Positions 10,040 to 20,993 of a stretch of 64,000 nt of DNA are shown here, one piece after another (within the stretch, counting starts at the first letter, position 1; each line of letters starts with the position of its first letter). The position numbers were made by a program, and so were the translations under genes. The DNA lies in the NCBI GenBank assembly GCA_977017575.1, contig CDRNVI010000010.1, positions 124,001 to 188,000 of the forward strand, given 5' to 3'. The notes beneath the pieces were generated by a model, which saw nothing but the letters and a program-made list of their open reading frames with translations, made no database searches and had not been told where the DNA came from. The DNA comes from Paramoeba atlantica. Lineage: Eukaryota; Discosea.

Positions 10040-10420
10040 CTTGCGCAACAAGACGCTTACGTCTCGGATCCCACCCAATTTGCGCGGAAAATGCTGCATT
10101 TGTAAATAGTGACTGGTTTTATGTGATAAAAGAGTCCTATGAAATATGAAACCAGATGTTTGAAACAAAATTTTGACGACGGGATTAAAGAATAGGATAA
10201 ACATTGTATCGACCATGATCAAACTGTACGCGTGTGCGTTGATGATCATATATTCGGCTTCCAGCTACTTAGCACAACCCAAACAGTGATGCTCTCAGTG
10301 CAACAAATTAACAGAGACGTTTTGTATTCCCCAGAGAACTGGGTAGTGTGCAAAATCCTTTGCTACACTATATTGCTCTTTGACTGAAAACTTACATGTT
10401 CTAGATCACTACACAACATA

Positions 10421-10969
10421 CTCCCCCTCTCATTATTTTCTATAAATATAAATTATAACAAAACTTAAAATAGATATTTAGATTTATAATTATAAAAATT
10501 AATGAGAGAGGGTAGGTGGAAGGAGGGTGATATACAACACTTTAGATGATAGGATGAACCAATTTGTTTCGCCGTAAGGATAGATTGCGGGTAAGCGGGG
10601 ATGATAATTATGAGATGTTAACTATAAATATTTGCTTAAGCGCCAATAGAGTAATGAAGGGAGGGCTAATGTACAAAAGACGGATCTGTACTTTCTGGAG
10701 AAAATTCTTTCGGTCCCTTCGTCTCCACAAACGTGATTATGCGCTGATTTCTACGAATTTCTTCGTGATCAGCGATGCGCTGCGGGGAAAAATAAAAGCC
10801 AAGCCCGTTGTCCGAAGTGCGGTCCAAACGTTTCGGGGATATAGAAATAATGTACTTTAGAAAACCTTAAAAGGATATGACTCGGAACAAAATTATAAAG
10901 TTTTGCAGAAATATAAATTTTTGCAAAAAAATACCAAAGGTCATTTACGAAAATTAATGAGAGGGGGAG
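10421..10969. mobile_element. Non-autonomous inverted-repeat element (MITE-like), 549 bp, TA-flanked
   Basis: The left end CTCCCCCTCTCATTA follows TA at 10419-10420. Its inverted copy TAATGAGAGGGGGAG precedes TA at 10970-10971. TA target duplications fit the Tc1/mariner superfamily. A further inverted copy of the end near 10497-10515 gives an inner hairpin-like unit of about 100 bp. No transposase is encoded. A fragment with the same end lies at 62514-62570. The outer flanks also look alike (both contain acatgttcta), beyond the TA duplication. Confidence 0.7.
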
Positions 10970-10994
10970 TACATGTTCTACATTACTACAAGAA

Positions 10995-12437
10995 CTACCA
11001 TTCCATCCCCTGTATTCGCATAGGATATCGTTTCTGAGAGGAGTCCAATTGAATAGGACCAACACTACAAAAGAACGAGGGGGAACGTTCACTTTCAGAT
11101 TCAACAGATGCATTCTGTTTATCTGAGTGCAGCCGATCCGTTGAATTCAAATTCGTACTTGTACTCAGTTTAAGTAATCCTCGAACAATCGGTGCAGTGT
11201 CCGGAGTACTAACCGTTGATTCAAAGAAAAAATGAGGGTTCTCAGAAGTACATTGAATAGGTGTACCCAAAGGACCACAATTCGTCACTTTTCGTAACGA
11301 CTCTGCGCCTGGTTCATACAAGAAAAGATGGAATTCGTCTACCTGAGCCCAATCTGATAAATTTTCAGCGGGTGACGGAGATTTACTCTCTTCCAACGGT
11401 GTGTTAGAGGCACCTTTCAGTCCGTGAAATTCGAATTTCAGACAAAATCGATATCGAAATTGAACCGCATCCGAATCGCTGTGAATACATTTTCCCTGGA
11501 ATAATATGTTCACCCATGTATTCGTAGATGCGGAACTTTCCATTTTCAATATTTTCAGATCTTCGCAGCGCTGCTCCAAACTTGTTTCGAACGTTAAACC
11601 TTGAGAAGAGTCAGACTTTGTAATGACTTGTCCCGACCCCAAGTCTACATTTTTCTCATGAATAAAATCTTTTCCATTGCAAAACGCATCCACAAATGGC
11701 ATAGTGTCCATCGAAACAGATCTCTCGAATGCAGGAAATCTTCGCAGACCGCCATGGGGTGTACTTGAGGCACCGCAGTGTTCGATATTTGCACTCGTAG
11801 AGCTCTTGGCTACATCTCTGAAATTTTTGTATGAATTGATGATACCGATTGATGATGATTGGGAGGGGTTGTGGGATCCAGCCGTGACTGGAGATTGGCT
11901 TTGTGCTTTTGTGCCACAATCCGAGGCGTCTGACTCAGCCGCCTTTTTAGTGAAGAGAGTTGCTGGTGTGGGGGGAAAAGTAGTTTCGACGTTGTCAAAG
12001 AATTTCATGTCGTGAAATTGCTTGGCCAGCCAAATGGATTTTCGAACCTTCATGCTTGTATCTGTGAGATTACTGTTGAGAGAACTCACGAATTCTGCTC
12101 TAAAAGCGTCGCGCAGCACTTTTTCAGCTGTAGAAGAAGAAAATCCATCCTTTAAAACTTTCTTTTGGTCGAATGGTGTGCTACCCTCACACGATTGCGA
12201 GCCGTTATTAGAAGAATGTATTATTTGTGATTCACGATCAAGAATACGTAAAGCAATGGTGGAGATGCATGGGTTTCGGCCTACCAGGGTCTCTATCATA
12301 GCTAGAGATCTGACCCCGATGTTGCTTGACGCCTTAATAAGAGATCGATACAATGAGCATGTCAAAGATCTGTCAAAGGGACTGCTTTGCGCCAGTTCAC
12401 TATTGCGCCTCTTTGAACCGAGGAATAAGATGCTCAT
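10995..12437 (-). CDS. LYR-motif-like protein with C-terminal ApaG-like domain (tentative)
   Basis: This 480-residue protein starts at an ATG at 12437. Near residue 30 it has SLYRSLIKAS, a good LYR-type motif. It is followed at about 105-140 by LRDAFRAEFVSSL and a helical stretch like the second half of LYR domains. The C-terminal part has a beta-rich segment: a strand near QFRYRFCLKFEF, then CGPLGTPI, an aromatic HFFFESTV and a TAPIVRGLLKL strand. This resembles the order in ApaG (DUF525) domains. LYR proteins usually act with mitochondrial acyl carrier protein. Both assignments are by eye and weak to moderate; the middle (about 150-290) is Ser-rich and disordered. Confidence 0.5.
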   Translation of the reverse strand: MSILFLGSKRRNSELAQSSPFDRSLTCSLYRSLIKASSNIGVRSLAMIETLVGRNPCISTIALRILDRESQIIHSSNNGSQSCEGSTPFDQKKVLKDGFSSSTAEKVLRDAFRAEFVSSLNSNLTDTSMKVRKSIWLAKQFHDMKFFDNVETTFPPTPATLFTKKAAESDASDCGTKAQSQSPVTAGSHNPSQSSSIGIINSYKNFRDVAKSSTSANIEHCGASSTPHGGLRRFPAFERSVSMDTMPFVDAFCNGKDFIHEKNVDLGSGQVITKSDSSQGLTFETSLEQRCEDLKILKMESSASTNTWVNILFQGKCIHSDSDAVQFRYRFCLKFEFHGLKGASNTPLEESKSPSPAENLSDWAQVDEFHLFLYEPGAESLRKVTNCGPLGTPIQCTSENPHFFFESTVSTPDTAPIVRGLLKLSTSTNLNSTDRLHSDKQNASVESESERSPSFFCSVGPIQLDSSQKRYPMRIQGMEW

Positions 12438-12664
12438 CGTATTTCTAAGGATGAACTCTTCGCGAATGCAGCTTAATGGTTTCCCGCAAGGCGTTAGTAT
12501 TTCTTAGAAATGTCGCTAATACTTCATATGTAACTGCAATATATTTCGCATTAAAAAAGGACTATTCCATAGGTGTATACTTTCTTCTTTTCCAAGATCA
12601 TTCAACTAACACCAATAATAATGAGAAAACAATTTTCTCTTTTAGTTATCAACATTTTCTTTTT

Positions 12665-13873
12665 TTATCGCATTGCCTTCTGCATTGAGTATTTTTCTAA
12701 TCTGCATTCGGAAAGCAGCTGAAATATCCAGCTCCAAGTAACATCATCTAAATTTGTGTTGTTACGCGGGCACATGTTCAAAAGAGAAAGAACTTCGTTC
12801 ATGAATGCAGAAGAGTAGGGAGGTGCGACAACGCGAGATAAAGCCCGAATAAAAGTAAAGAGCATAGAAGAATGTGTTTCCTCACTACATAACTGACCGA
12901 CAAATAGAAGAACAGGAATGGTAAGACATCGTATTCGAAGTAGTACTAGAAGAGCCTGAAGTACAACATCCGTAAAAAGAAAGGCAGTGACGTCCACATT
13001 GAGAACATAATAAAACAGCGTATGGTATTGTCGAGCGGAAGTCAACCAATACATGACACGCTCTTGTGCATCGCGTTTAAGAAAGCTAGTGCTGTATATA
13101 GTCGGGAATGAACTTTCCGAACAAGTAAGCATCCTTGATAAGGAGGAAACAGCGGGCAATGCGGATTCTCCCCAACAATTCAAAATGAGCTGAAGGTGCA
13201 GACGATCACAAGCTAGCCACGAGTCTTCTTCAGAACTCTTGTACGTGGACATGTATTGTTCTACGGAATTCTCCTTAATGGTTTCGTTAGCAGCTAATGT
13301 TGAATAAAGAAAGGCCTCTGTACCTTCATGTGACTCTTTGGAGGTGATGAAAGGAAATACGGATTCCATGTACGATCGTCGTATGATGTGACCAGAACAT
13401 AGTCCATGGGTTCTATTTTTCAATTTTTGAGAGACAAGACAACATGTTCTTACTTCGTCAATTTCAATCGTAGAACCACTTTGCAAACAGTTTTGTAGAT
13501 GAAGGAGAAAAACGAATTCATTGCCATAACAGGCTTGCGTAGCAACTGCGGCGTCTGCAAAAAATGAGACACTCTCTTTTCCCCCCTTGATAATGTTTGT
13601 GGACCTATCGTAAATAGAGAGCAAGCGACATAATAATTCCCCTAAAACCGTGTCACCATATTTCATATAGAAATTCTGCAAAGGTCGCGGAAGCGGTAGT
13701 TCTAATATTTCACTCAAAAAGGATACAGTTTGTTCGCAGGCTTCGTCCGAAAAACTCGGCAAGCTCAGGATAGAGTTTAGGCTGTAGAATGCGGACTCTA
13801 AAAGAAACTCTGACAGATGTTCGTCCATCGAGTAAGCAGGTACCAGCTTCTGATCTTCTTGGACATCTTCCAT
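12665..13873 (-). CDS. Unrecognised helical protein
   Basis: The first ATG is at 13871-13873; four codons further upstream are open but start with TTG. The product has about 402 residues, is mainly helical and rich in Leu and Ser, and has hydrophobic stretches around residues 285-330 (FYYVLNVDVTAFLF and VLLRIRCLTIPVLLFVG) that suggest a buried alpha-solenoid rather than clear membrane spans. I recognise no motif. It may be a scaffold subunit of a complex; that is only a guess from the helical pattern. Confidence 0.6.
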   Translation of the reverse strand: MEDVQEDQKLVPAYSMDEHLSEFLLESAFYSLNSILSLPSFSDEACEQTVSFLSEILELPLPRPLQNFYMKYGDTVLGELLCRLLSIYDRSTNIIKGGKESVSFFADAAVATQACYGNEFVFLLHLQNCLQSGSTIEIDEVRTCCLVSQKLKNRTHGLCSGHIIRRSYMESVFPFITSKESHEGTEAFLYSTLAANETIKENSVEQYMSTYKSSEEDSWLACDRLHLQLILNCWGESALPAVSSLSRMLTCSESSFPTIYSTSFLKRDAQERVMYWLTSARQYHTLFYYVLNVDVTAFLFTDVVLQALLVLLRIRCLTIPVLLFVGQLCSEETHSSMLFTFIRALSRVVAPPYSSAFMNEVLSLLNMCPRNNTNLDDVTWSWIFQLLSECRLEKYSMQKAMR

Positions 13874-13973
13874 CCTGTCACTCAAAAAATGGCTATCTCT
13901 CTACGGGTACATTACGAAGAAAAATATTTCTTGTATGAGAAGCAAAAAAAAACAAGAATGAAGAGTACTACTA

Positions 13974-14263
13974 TCCCCCCCTATTTAATAGGGCTACGTG
14001 CGACCCCCCTTTAATAGGGCCATTTTGACTGGAAGGCCAAAATATATTTCAGGGAAGGCCAAAAAGTTTGTCGAATCCGCAGCTAAGCGGCGGATTTTTT
14101 TTCCGTGTCCGCTCCAGCAACAAAAAGTGTAACAAAAGGGAGCAGGACCTTGTTTAACAACGAAAAAAAAGCGCCGATTTTTCTCCCTCATATTATTTTC
14201 CATTTACCCTCCCTTTAAAAGGGCATTTTGCCCAAAGTCGGTGTCCTATTAAATAGGGGGGAA
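13974..14263. mobile_element. MITE-like element, 290 bp, TA-flanked
   Basis: The left end TCCCCCCCTATTTAATAGGG follows TA at 13972-13973. The right end is its near-perfect inverse (CCTATTAAATAGGGGGGA) before TA at 14264-14265, giving inverted repeats of about 24 bp. The inside is non-coding. The first 70 bp or so closely match 62573-62640, where the same end abuts a transposase fragment. Confidence 0.75.
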
Positions 14264-14265
14264 TA

Positions 14266-14779
14266 GTGCGTCATTCGGTGTGCCTTGGCATTATTGCGGT
14301 ATATTTTTGGAAAAATGAGTGAGTCACTCATGACTCACTTCGCGGCGCATTTCCCGTCCGGAAGTATACAGTAGAGGTAGTATACAGTAAAAGGGGGGAT
14401 GATTCTTCATCTGTATGAAAACGGAAGTATAAAGGGGGGTGACAGTATTACCTTATTTTCTGGTACTTTGACTATACTTCCATGAATACCTGAAATCTTG
14501 GCAGCTATTGACAGTCCACAACTGGAATAGTAAGAAATATGCTATATAAATAGCTGTACGAGCAGCTTCCTAGACCAATAGGAATATGGACAGTATGAAT
14601 TCACCAGCAAATAATGGTTCTGAATAATGGTTCTGAATTCGCGTCATACTGCAATCATGCTGGGTCCGAGTTACCCAAGATGTTGAGGCGGCATGTTGAA
14701 TCAACAGTGAAGTATGAGTTCAAAATAGTGCGAAAAGATTCAGCTTTTCTACTAACATGTTCGCACATTATTGCAAAGC
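14266..14779. other. Intergenic, no gene seen
   Basis: Non-coding sequence between the MITE and the aprataxin stop codon. A short repeated motif, gtatacagta, occurs twice near 14364-14390 and poly-G runs follow it. It may be an older degraded element, but no complete terminal repeats were found. Confidence 0.45.
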
Positions 14780-15529
14780 CTAGTTCGAACTACGATTTCG
14801 CACACAAGTGGGTACGTGAGACTTCATATCTGGGAAGGATGGCAAGGTCGCACCACACCATAGACAGTTCATTGGACCGTTCTCAAGACCGTGGTACTTT
14901 ACTTTCTGTGTTTCATCCAACGCTGTGATTCGACCATTAGAAATCAAGTCGTTCCACACGTGTGTGGATTCTAGAAAGAACTGCGTCCCAAATGAGTTGT
15001 AATGTTTCTTCTTTTTCAGACAAGATCCCTGGAGATCCAGCGACATTACATGCATGTGCAGTGGACGCAACGACGGAATGGCATGAAACCCGGTGATAAA
15101 TTTATATTTCGGAAACTGTGACCTTAACCCGTGTTTCAGATGTTGACCGAGTTGCAACATTCCGTGGAGCATATTTACATGGTTTTTCGAATCCGCACGC
15201 AATCGAGTTAAGGTGTCAAACTGCGTGTTGGAAGGCAACACTAGCAGATGATAGCGAGATTTAGGGAATTGGTCGTAGAGCACCAAGTAGTTCCCGGATG
15301 CGAGGTAGAGGGCTCGGGTGTGACCGGTGGATTGGTACTCCTCAACAGCTCTCATAAGTGCGTGGAGTCCGTCGTTTCGTGAAGTGTCCAGAGGCGGGGG
15401 TCCGTTGTAGGCGGGAAGAGGTGAGAGGGTCGGGGCTGCGGTCGTGAAACGACGCAGAGTTGGGTAGTAGGACAGCGAGTTGCTGAATGAGCATGCCAAT
15501 ACCCTCGCACTACGAGGGTACACGGACAT
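14780..15529 (-). CDS. APTX: Aprataxin-like HIT-domain protein, probably mitochondrial
   Basis: Aprataxin removes 5'-AMP from abortive DNA ligation ends. The ATG is at 15527-15529 (about 249 residues). The first 40 residues look like a mitochondrial presequence. The HIT core has DQFPKSRYHLLVLP, then GFHAIPS, LHMHVMSLD and CLKKKKHYNSFGTQFFLEST, which follows aprataxin closely. The first His of the usual HVHLH triad is replaced by Pro, while the following catalytic-type HMH is kept. The C-terminus carries a zinc finger CLWCGATLPSFPDMKSHVPTC-like C2HC pattern, matching aprataxin's terminal finger. There is no FHA domain. A role in mitochondrial (kinetoplast) DNA repair is inferred from the presequence. 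Confidence 0.88.
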   Translation of the reverse strand: MSVYPRSARVLACSFSNSLSYYPTLRRFTTAAPTLSPLPAYNGPPPLDTSRNDGLHALMRAVEEYQSTGHTRALYLASGNYLVLYDQFPKSRYHLLVLPSNTQFDTLTRLRADSKNHVNMLHGMLQLGQHLKHGLRSQFPKYKFITGFHAIPSLRPLHMHVMSLDLQGSCLKKKKHYNSFGTQFFLESTHVWNDLISNGRITALDETQKVKYHGLENGPMNCLWCGATLPSFPDMKSHVPTCVRNRSSN

Positions 15530-15884
15530 GCACAAACAAGAAGAGTATTCGTTTCTGTTGTAGAGATGAGAAAAGCGTAAAATAAAGGGAGTTAAAATTT
15601 AGCATAAGATGTGACGCGAGATCCACTGGTATCTGAAATACAGTGTAGATGTGATCAGAAATACAATGTATGTGTTCTCAAATTGAATAAGAGACGTAAC
15701 ATGTCGAGAAGCTTTTTATTTTGATTTTTGATAAAAGTGTCACCGTAAAGTTGAAAGATTTTTCAGCTGTACCTGCCCGTTGCCGAAAGTGTGGACCAAT
15801 CAAAGTTTGTAGTGGCCTTCAAATGTATAGGAGTCGAAAAGAACTTGTTCTGTCGCGAATGACACTCGTAAGAAACCGATCATC

Positions 15885-17282
<1,398 letters not shown>

Positions 17283-17461
17283 TTAGATGCTAAAAAAAAC
17301 TAGGTGTATAGCAAAAGATAAGAGTTCGTGCTTTCGTACGTTTCGGATATTCAACATTAAAAGACAACGGCGAGAAGGGATAGAAACCAGGCGATTTTCT
17401 CTAAAAAAGAGTTTTAGTCTTCCAAAACGAGCTATAGACATGAAGTTTTTTTTGCACGAAG

Positions 17462-17986
17462 TCATAGTCTTTGTATTCGAAGCTTTTCTTTCAATAATTG
17501 TGCTATATGCTTTTTTCTCCATGCCTCAATGGGCTGCGCCTCAATCGAATTACGCTCCAATAGAGTCTTGATCTTAGCATCTCTGTCCGCGTCTGTGGTG
17601 CTATACATTCCTGTGCATTTGCGCTCCTCTCGGAGCGTGTCATGGGACCAGCGCAACATTTCCTTCGTGGAGGGATGCGTAAATAAGACCCCACCGTCCT
17701 CCAGCGCGTACGGAACCCAATGCTTTGACATTGTGCGGTGAACATCCGAAAGAGGACCGTCTCTACTCCCGTTAGGACGCGGTCGTTGTATGTCATGCCT
17801 GGGTGCAATATCCACGGATCTATTTTTTCGAGTTGTCATTTTTCCTACACCATACCCGTAAGGTCCGTACGTGCGATAGGCATGGTTGTATGACCTCCCT
17901 TTTCTTGATCCACTAAGGGGATGCTTTCCTCTATCAATTTGCGTGCTTTTGGTTCCCCGCAATCGAGATATCGAAGCTCGAAGCAT
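17462..17986 (-). CDS. Small basic protein, probably mitochondrial, unrecognised
   Basis: A 174-residue protein starting at an ATG. The first 15 residues (MLRASISRLRGTK) are a plausible mitochondrial presequence. A Gly/Tyr/Arg-rich stretch (YRTYGPYGYGVGK) follows, then a compact domain at about 85-170 with HWVPYALEDGGVLFTHP and a basic C-terminal helix. Basic, short and mitochondrial fits a mitoribosomal subunit or assembly factor, but I cannot assign one. Confidence 0.6.
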   Translation of the reverse strand: MLRASISRLRGTKSTQIDRGKHPLSGSRKGRSYNHAYRTYGPYGYGVGKMTTRKNRSVDIAPRHDIQRPRPNGSRDGPLSDVHRTMSKHWVPYALEDGGVLFTHPSTKEMLRWSHDTLREERKCTGMYSTTDADRDAKIKTLLERNSIEAQPIEAWRKKHIAQLLKEKLRIQRL

Positions 17987-18120
17987 ATTGTAGAATCTTA
18001 AGAATATGATGTTTTTGAAAACAAATTAGTGTTTTAGCATTCAGCTAAGTTTAGCAGATTTGGTTTTGAAATAAAGACGGTGCTGTGTATCAAATCCCAA
18101 ACTCGACAAAAACAAGATTG

Positions 18121-19698
18121 CTATTCGTCAACATAATTGGAATCTTGACTCCCATGTTCTCTCTTTTTTAGAAACCGTGGAAGTAGGGTAGTGTACGTAA
18201 GGGATGCAAGAGATGAAGTAATAATTACTGCAAGCATGCAAACGAGGTAAATATCACTTGCGCGTTGCTTTCCCACCATGAGCGCTTCTTGTTCCAAGGG
18301 ATCGTCACAGAACACCTGGTTCTCAAAATATAACAGAGGAACAATGGCTTGAGCAGCTTGCGTAGTTGCTTTACCTCCCCAGAGAATTGCTGAACACATT
18401 CTTTCCGAAAGGCTCACATTTGGAAGAATGAACAATAATAGAAATGTAACGCCGATCCGCGTCATTAGTCCAACAGCTAAGCACGGAGCAGCCATGCGAA
18501 GAAAGCTCCACCTGAAAAGATCACGAAATACTATTTGTGCCCCCACGAGTGCGAAAAGTATCGGCAGTGTGATTTGCTCCCAAATCCAAATAAAGTAGTA
18601 TCGCAGCTCTCGAAGCGTTCCGTATTCAAAAGAATTTTCGTTCGTTTCCAGAACATGTACAAGACTTGCACACATGGAGAGCACCGCGAGAGAAGCTCCA
18701 CCTACAAGACCTTTTCTACTTCCAAAGAACACAATGCTACAAGAAACGAGCAAGACATAGATGCTAAAAAAGTTTTTTGCGGATATCGAGGCATCTTTAT
18801 TCTGACGTTTGATTTGAAGTATCCCAACTCCCACGAGGGCAGTAAACGCGCCCAATAAGATTCCCCCAAAAGTTTGGGCCACAACAAACAGCGTAACGAG
18901 CTGTGGGCTCCATTTGTTGGTGCCAATCTCCACAAAAAACCCAATCATGGAAATCCCAAGAGCTGCGTCCAGGGAAGACGCTTTCTCTAGAAGACTCCCG
19001 AGCACGGGAGCAACCCCTCGTGAGCGGACATGCGCAACGGAGGCTAGAACGATTGCGGGGGATATCGGAGAGCACAGAAATCCCTGAAGAAACGCAAACC
19101 ATGTGTGGTAGCCACAAAAATACTTTGCGACCAGCGCGTGTGTCCCAGCCTCAGCAAGCAAGGGTAGCGTCCCTAACAAAAGAACACTCCCCCGTGTTCC
19201 CCAGAGCGATTTCCACGAGAGGAGCAAACCGGCCCGTAGTAAAATAATGCAGAGCCCAAATTGCTGTACCACACGAGTGACTTGATGGACCGTTCGTGAT
19301 TTCTGAGAGGAGAGAAAGAACAGATTGTTAAACAGTGCCCCGCTTAACAAGATACAAAGTAGTGAGGGCAGCCCGGTAAAGCAGTGAACAAGACCGCCTA
19401 ACAGAGTTGCAACCAGCACAACACAGGAGGTGTCAAAAGGAACCGTTCCTGTAGAGGTGATCTCCGAAGGTAACACATTCCATGCACTGAACCAAACAAG
19501 AGCTAAGAAAAGGATTCGAATCACAAGACATGCGAAATCGATACGTACGCCGTTACCATGCACAGTCACGATGCAACGAGCAAGTGGTTGGCATTGTACA
19601 CTCCAACGGGGCTGTGTGGAATCCGAGAACGTGGTCTTCGGACAGTACCATGGGGTAATGCTGTCCTTATGAGGACAGAAGACATTCTCCTCAGTCAT
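18121..19698 (-). CDS. NHA/SLC9B-type sodium-proton antiporter (CPA2 superfamily)
   Basis: The first ATG is at 19696-19698 (525 residues); a longer reading would need a GTG start. About 12 hydrophobic spans cover most of the protein. The segment SPISPAIVLASVAHVRSRGV is typical of NHA proteins (SPAVVVP-like), and GKATTQAAQAIVPL matches their late helix. The usual ion-binding Asp pair in helix 6 reads SLDA here, so only one Asp is visible. That could mean electroneutral exchange or another ion. The N-terminal 70 residues are polar. Confidence 0.85.
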   Translation of the reverse strand: MTEENVFCPHKDSITPWYCPKTTFSDSTQPRWSVQCQPLARCIVTVHGNGVRIDFACLVIRILFLALVWFSAWNVLPSEITSTGTVPFDTSCVVLVATLLGGLVHCFTGLPSLLCILLSGALFNNLFFLSSQKSRTVHQVTRVVQQFGLCIILLRAGLLLSWKSLWGTRGSVLLLGTLPLLAEAGTHALVAKYFCGYHTWFAFLQGFLCSPISPAIVLASVAHVRSRGVAPVLGSLLEKASSLDAALGISMIGFFVEIGTNKWSPQLVTLFVVAQTFGGILLGAFTALVGVGILQIKRQNKDASISAKNFFSIYVLLVSCSIVFFGSRKGLVGGASLAVLSMCASLVHVLETNENSFEYGTLRELRYYFIWIWEQITLPILFALVGAQIVFRDLFRWSFLRMAAPCLAVGLMTRIGVTFLLLFILPNVSLSERMCSAILWGGKATTQAAQAIVPLLYFENQVFCDDPLEQEALMVGKQRASDIYLVCMLAVIITSSLASLTYTTLLPRFLKKREHGSQDSNYVDE

Positions 19699-19716
19699 AC
19701 ACGTTTTTCTACTCAC

Positions 19717-20145
19717 GAAGTACCATACGAAATCTCCTTGTCACCGAATTCAGAAGAGGGACATTGTTAATGGGCACCGGGAAGAGCACGTGACGCGAGC
19801 ATTGAAGCGTATCGAAAGAGAAATGCCCACTGATCTAAAAAATACATTGTGGTATTACGGTGATTCTAAATATAAGGTGGTTTATAACCGCCGTTCTATC
19901 CTCGATGATTGAAAACAAAGAGACAAAACGGCAAAAAAAGGAGTAACACAATAAAAGAATATAAACCGCCGTGTAGTTTACTGTACACGGTAACTGGGTA
20001 TAGACACACTAACATTTTCACAAAAAAGTAAAAAAATACAGTTTGAATCGCATTGGGGTGTTTGGCAATGCGAATTATTAACACTAGCCCTATAAAATGG
20101 CATAGTCCAACAGCATACCTTGATGCAAAATTGAATCACTCCGAT
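19717..20145. other. Intergenic, no gene seen
   Basis: AT-rich sequence between the antiporter start and the LRR gene's stop. No credible ORF or terminal repeats are visible. Confidence 0.5.
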
Positions 20146-20817
20146 TTATGAAGGGTATGCGGGATGCGTGCCTTGAATAACAAGTGAACTGCCTTGTAAA
20201 ATCAAGCGTTCCATTTTTTCAGGCAAATCCGATACGTCCACTTCTCCTTCAAAATTATTGTTTTGCAAGTAAAGCATTCGAAGAGTAGAAGGCAAATTAT
20301 GAAAAGATAATTGACCGGAAAATTTATTTTCATGGAGCCACGCATTTTTAATTTCTGGTGGTAAGTCCTGAAGCACTATTGTCCCGCTTAGTTTGTTGCG
20401 ATATAAGGATAGCGTTTTAAAAGTTTGTGGAAGAGAGCTAAGAACAAGTTCTCCGTAGAACCCGCATGCGCTAGCGTATAAAACCTCCAAGAAATTTGGC
20501 AAGGCCATGTAATCTATTGTTTGACTCAAAATGTTTTCAGAAAGCCTTAGTGCTGTCAGGTGGCGGGGTAAGAAGCTCCAAGCGACAGTACCCTTCAAGC
20601 CTTTTCTTAGCCAAGAAATTTCCTTTACGTGTCCCGATTCATCGCACCTAACACCCTCCCATTTGTCAATGGGAGTCGTCGCGTTCCAATTGTATACCGG
20701 GTGCGTCACGTTTTGCAGAAACCTGCAGAGCTGAAGCTCGGGAGCCATTGTGATTTTACTTACTTTACCGAGACGAGAGGTAGAATACGAGTCCGCAGAT
20801 AAACAGGTGGCTGCCAT
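20146..20817 (-). CDS. Leucine-rich-repeat protein
   Basis: A 223-residue protein starting at an ATG. After a start cap (YNWNATTPIDKWEGVRCDE, the WxGVxC pattern that opens many LRR proteins), it has about six repeats of roughly 23 residues. They have the form LP.xLxxLxLxxNxLSGxIxLxxLP, for example FKTLSLYRNKLSGTI and LRMLYLQNNNFEGEV. Such short LRR proteins are numerous in kinetoplastids. No clear signal peptide or anchor is seen, so location is uncertain. A second in-frame Met at residue 24 is an alternative start. Confidence 0.85.
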   Translation of the reverse strand: MAATCLSADSYSTSRLGKVSKITMAPELQLCRFLQNVTHPVYNWNATTPIDKWEGVRCDESGHVKEISWLRKGLKGTVAWSFLPRHLTALRLSENILSQTIDYMALPNFLEVLYASACGFYGELVLSSLPQTFKTLSLYRNKLSGTIVLQDLPPEIKNAWLHENKFSGQLSFHNLPSTLRMLYLQNNNFEGEVDVSDLPEKMERLILQGSSLVIQGTHPAYPS

Positions 20818-20993
20818 TACTGTTCTAAAGATATCAGTAGTAGACTTGGATGCTGCTTTATGTGTTTACAGTAAGATATTTAATTACGGTATCATTTCAT
20901 TACGGTGTCATTTATTAATAGATGGTGAATTAAGAAATAAAACGTTTACAAGGCACAACTCTATGGCGTAATCTACTCTAAAGGTGCAACGTT

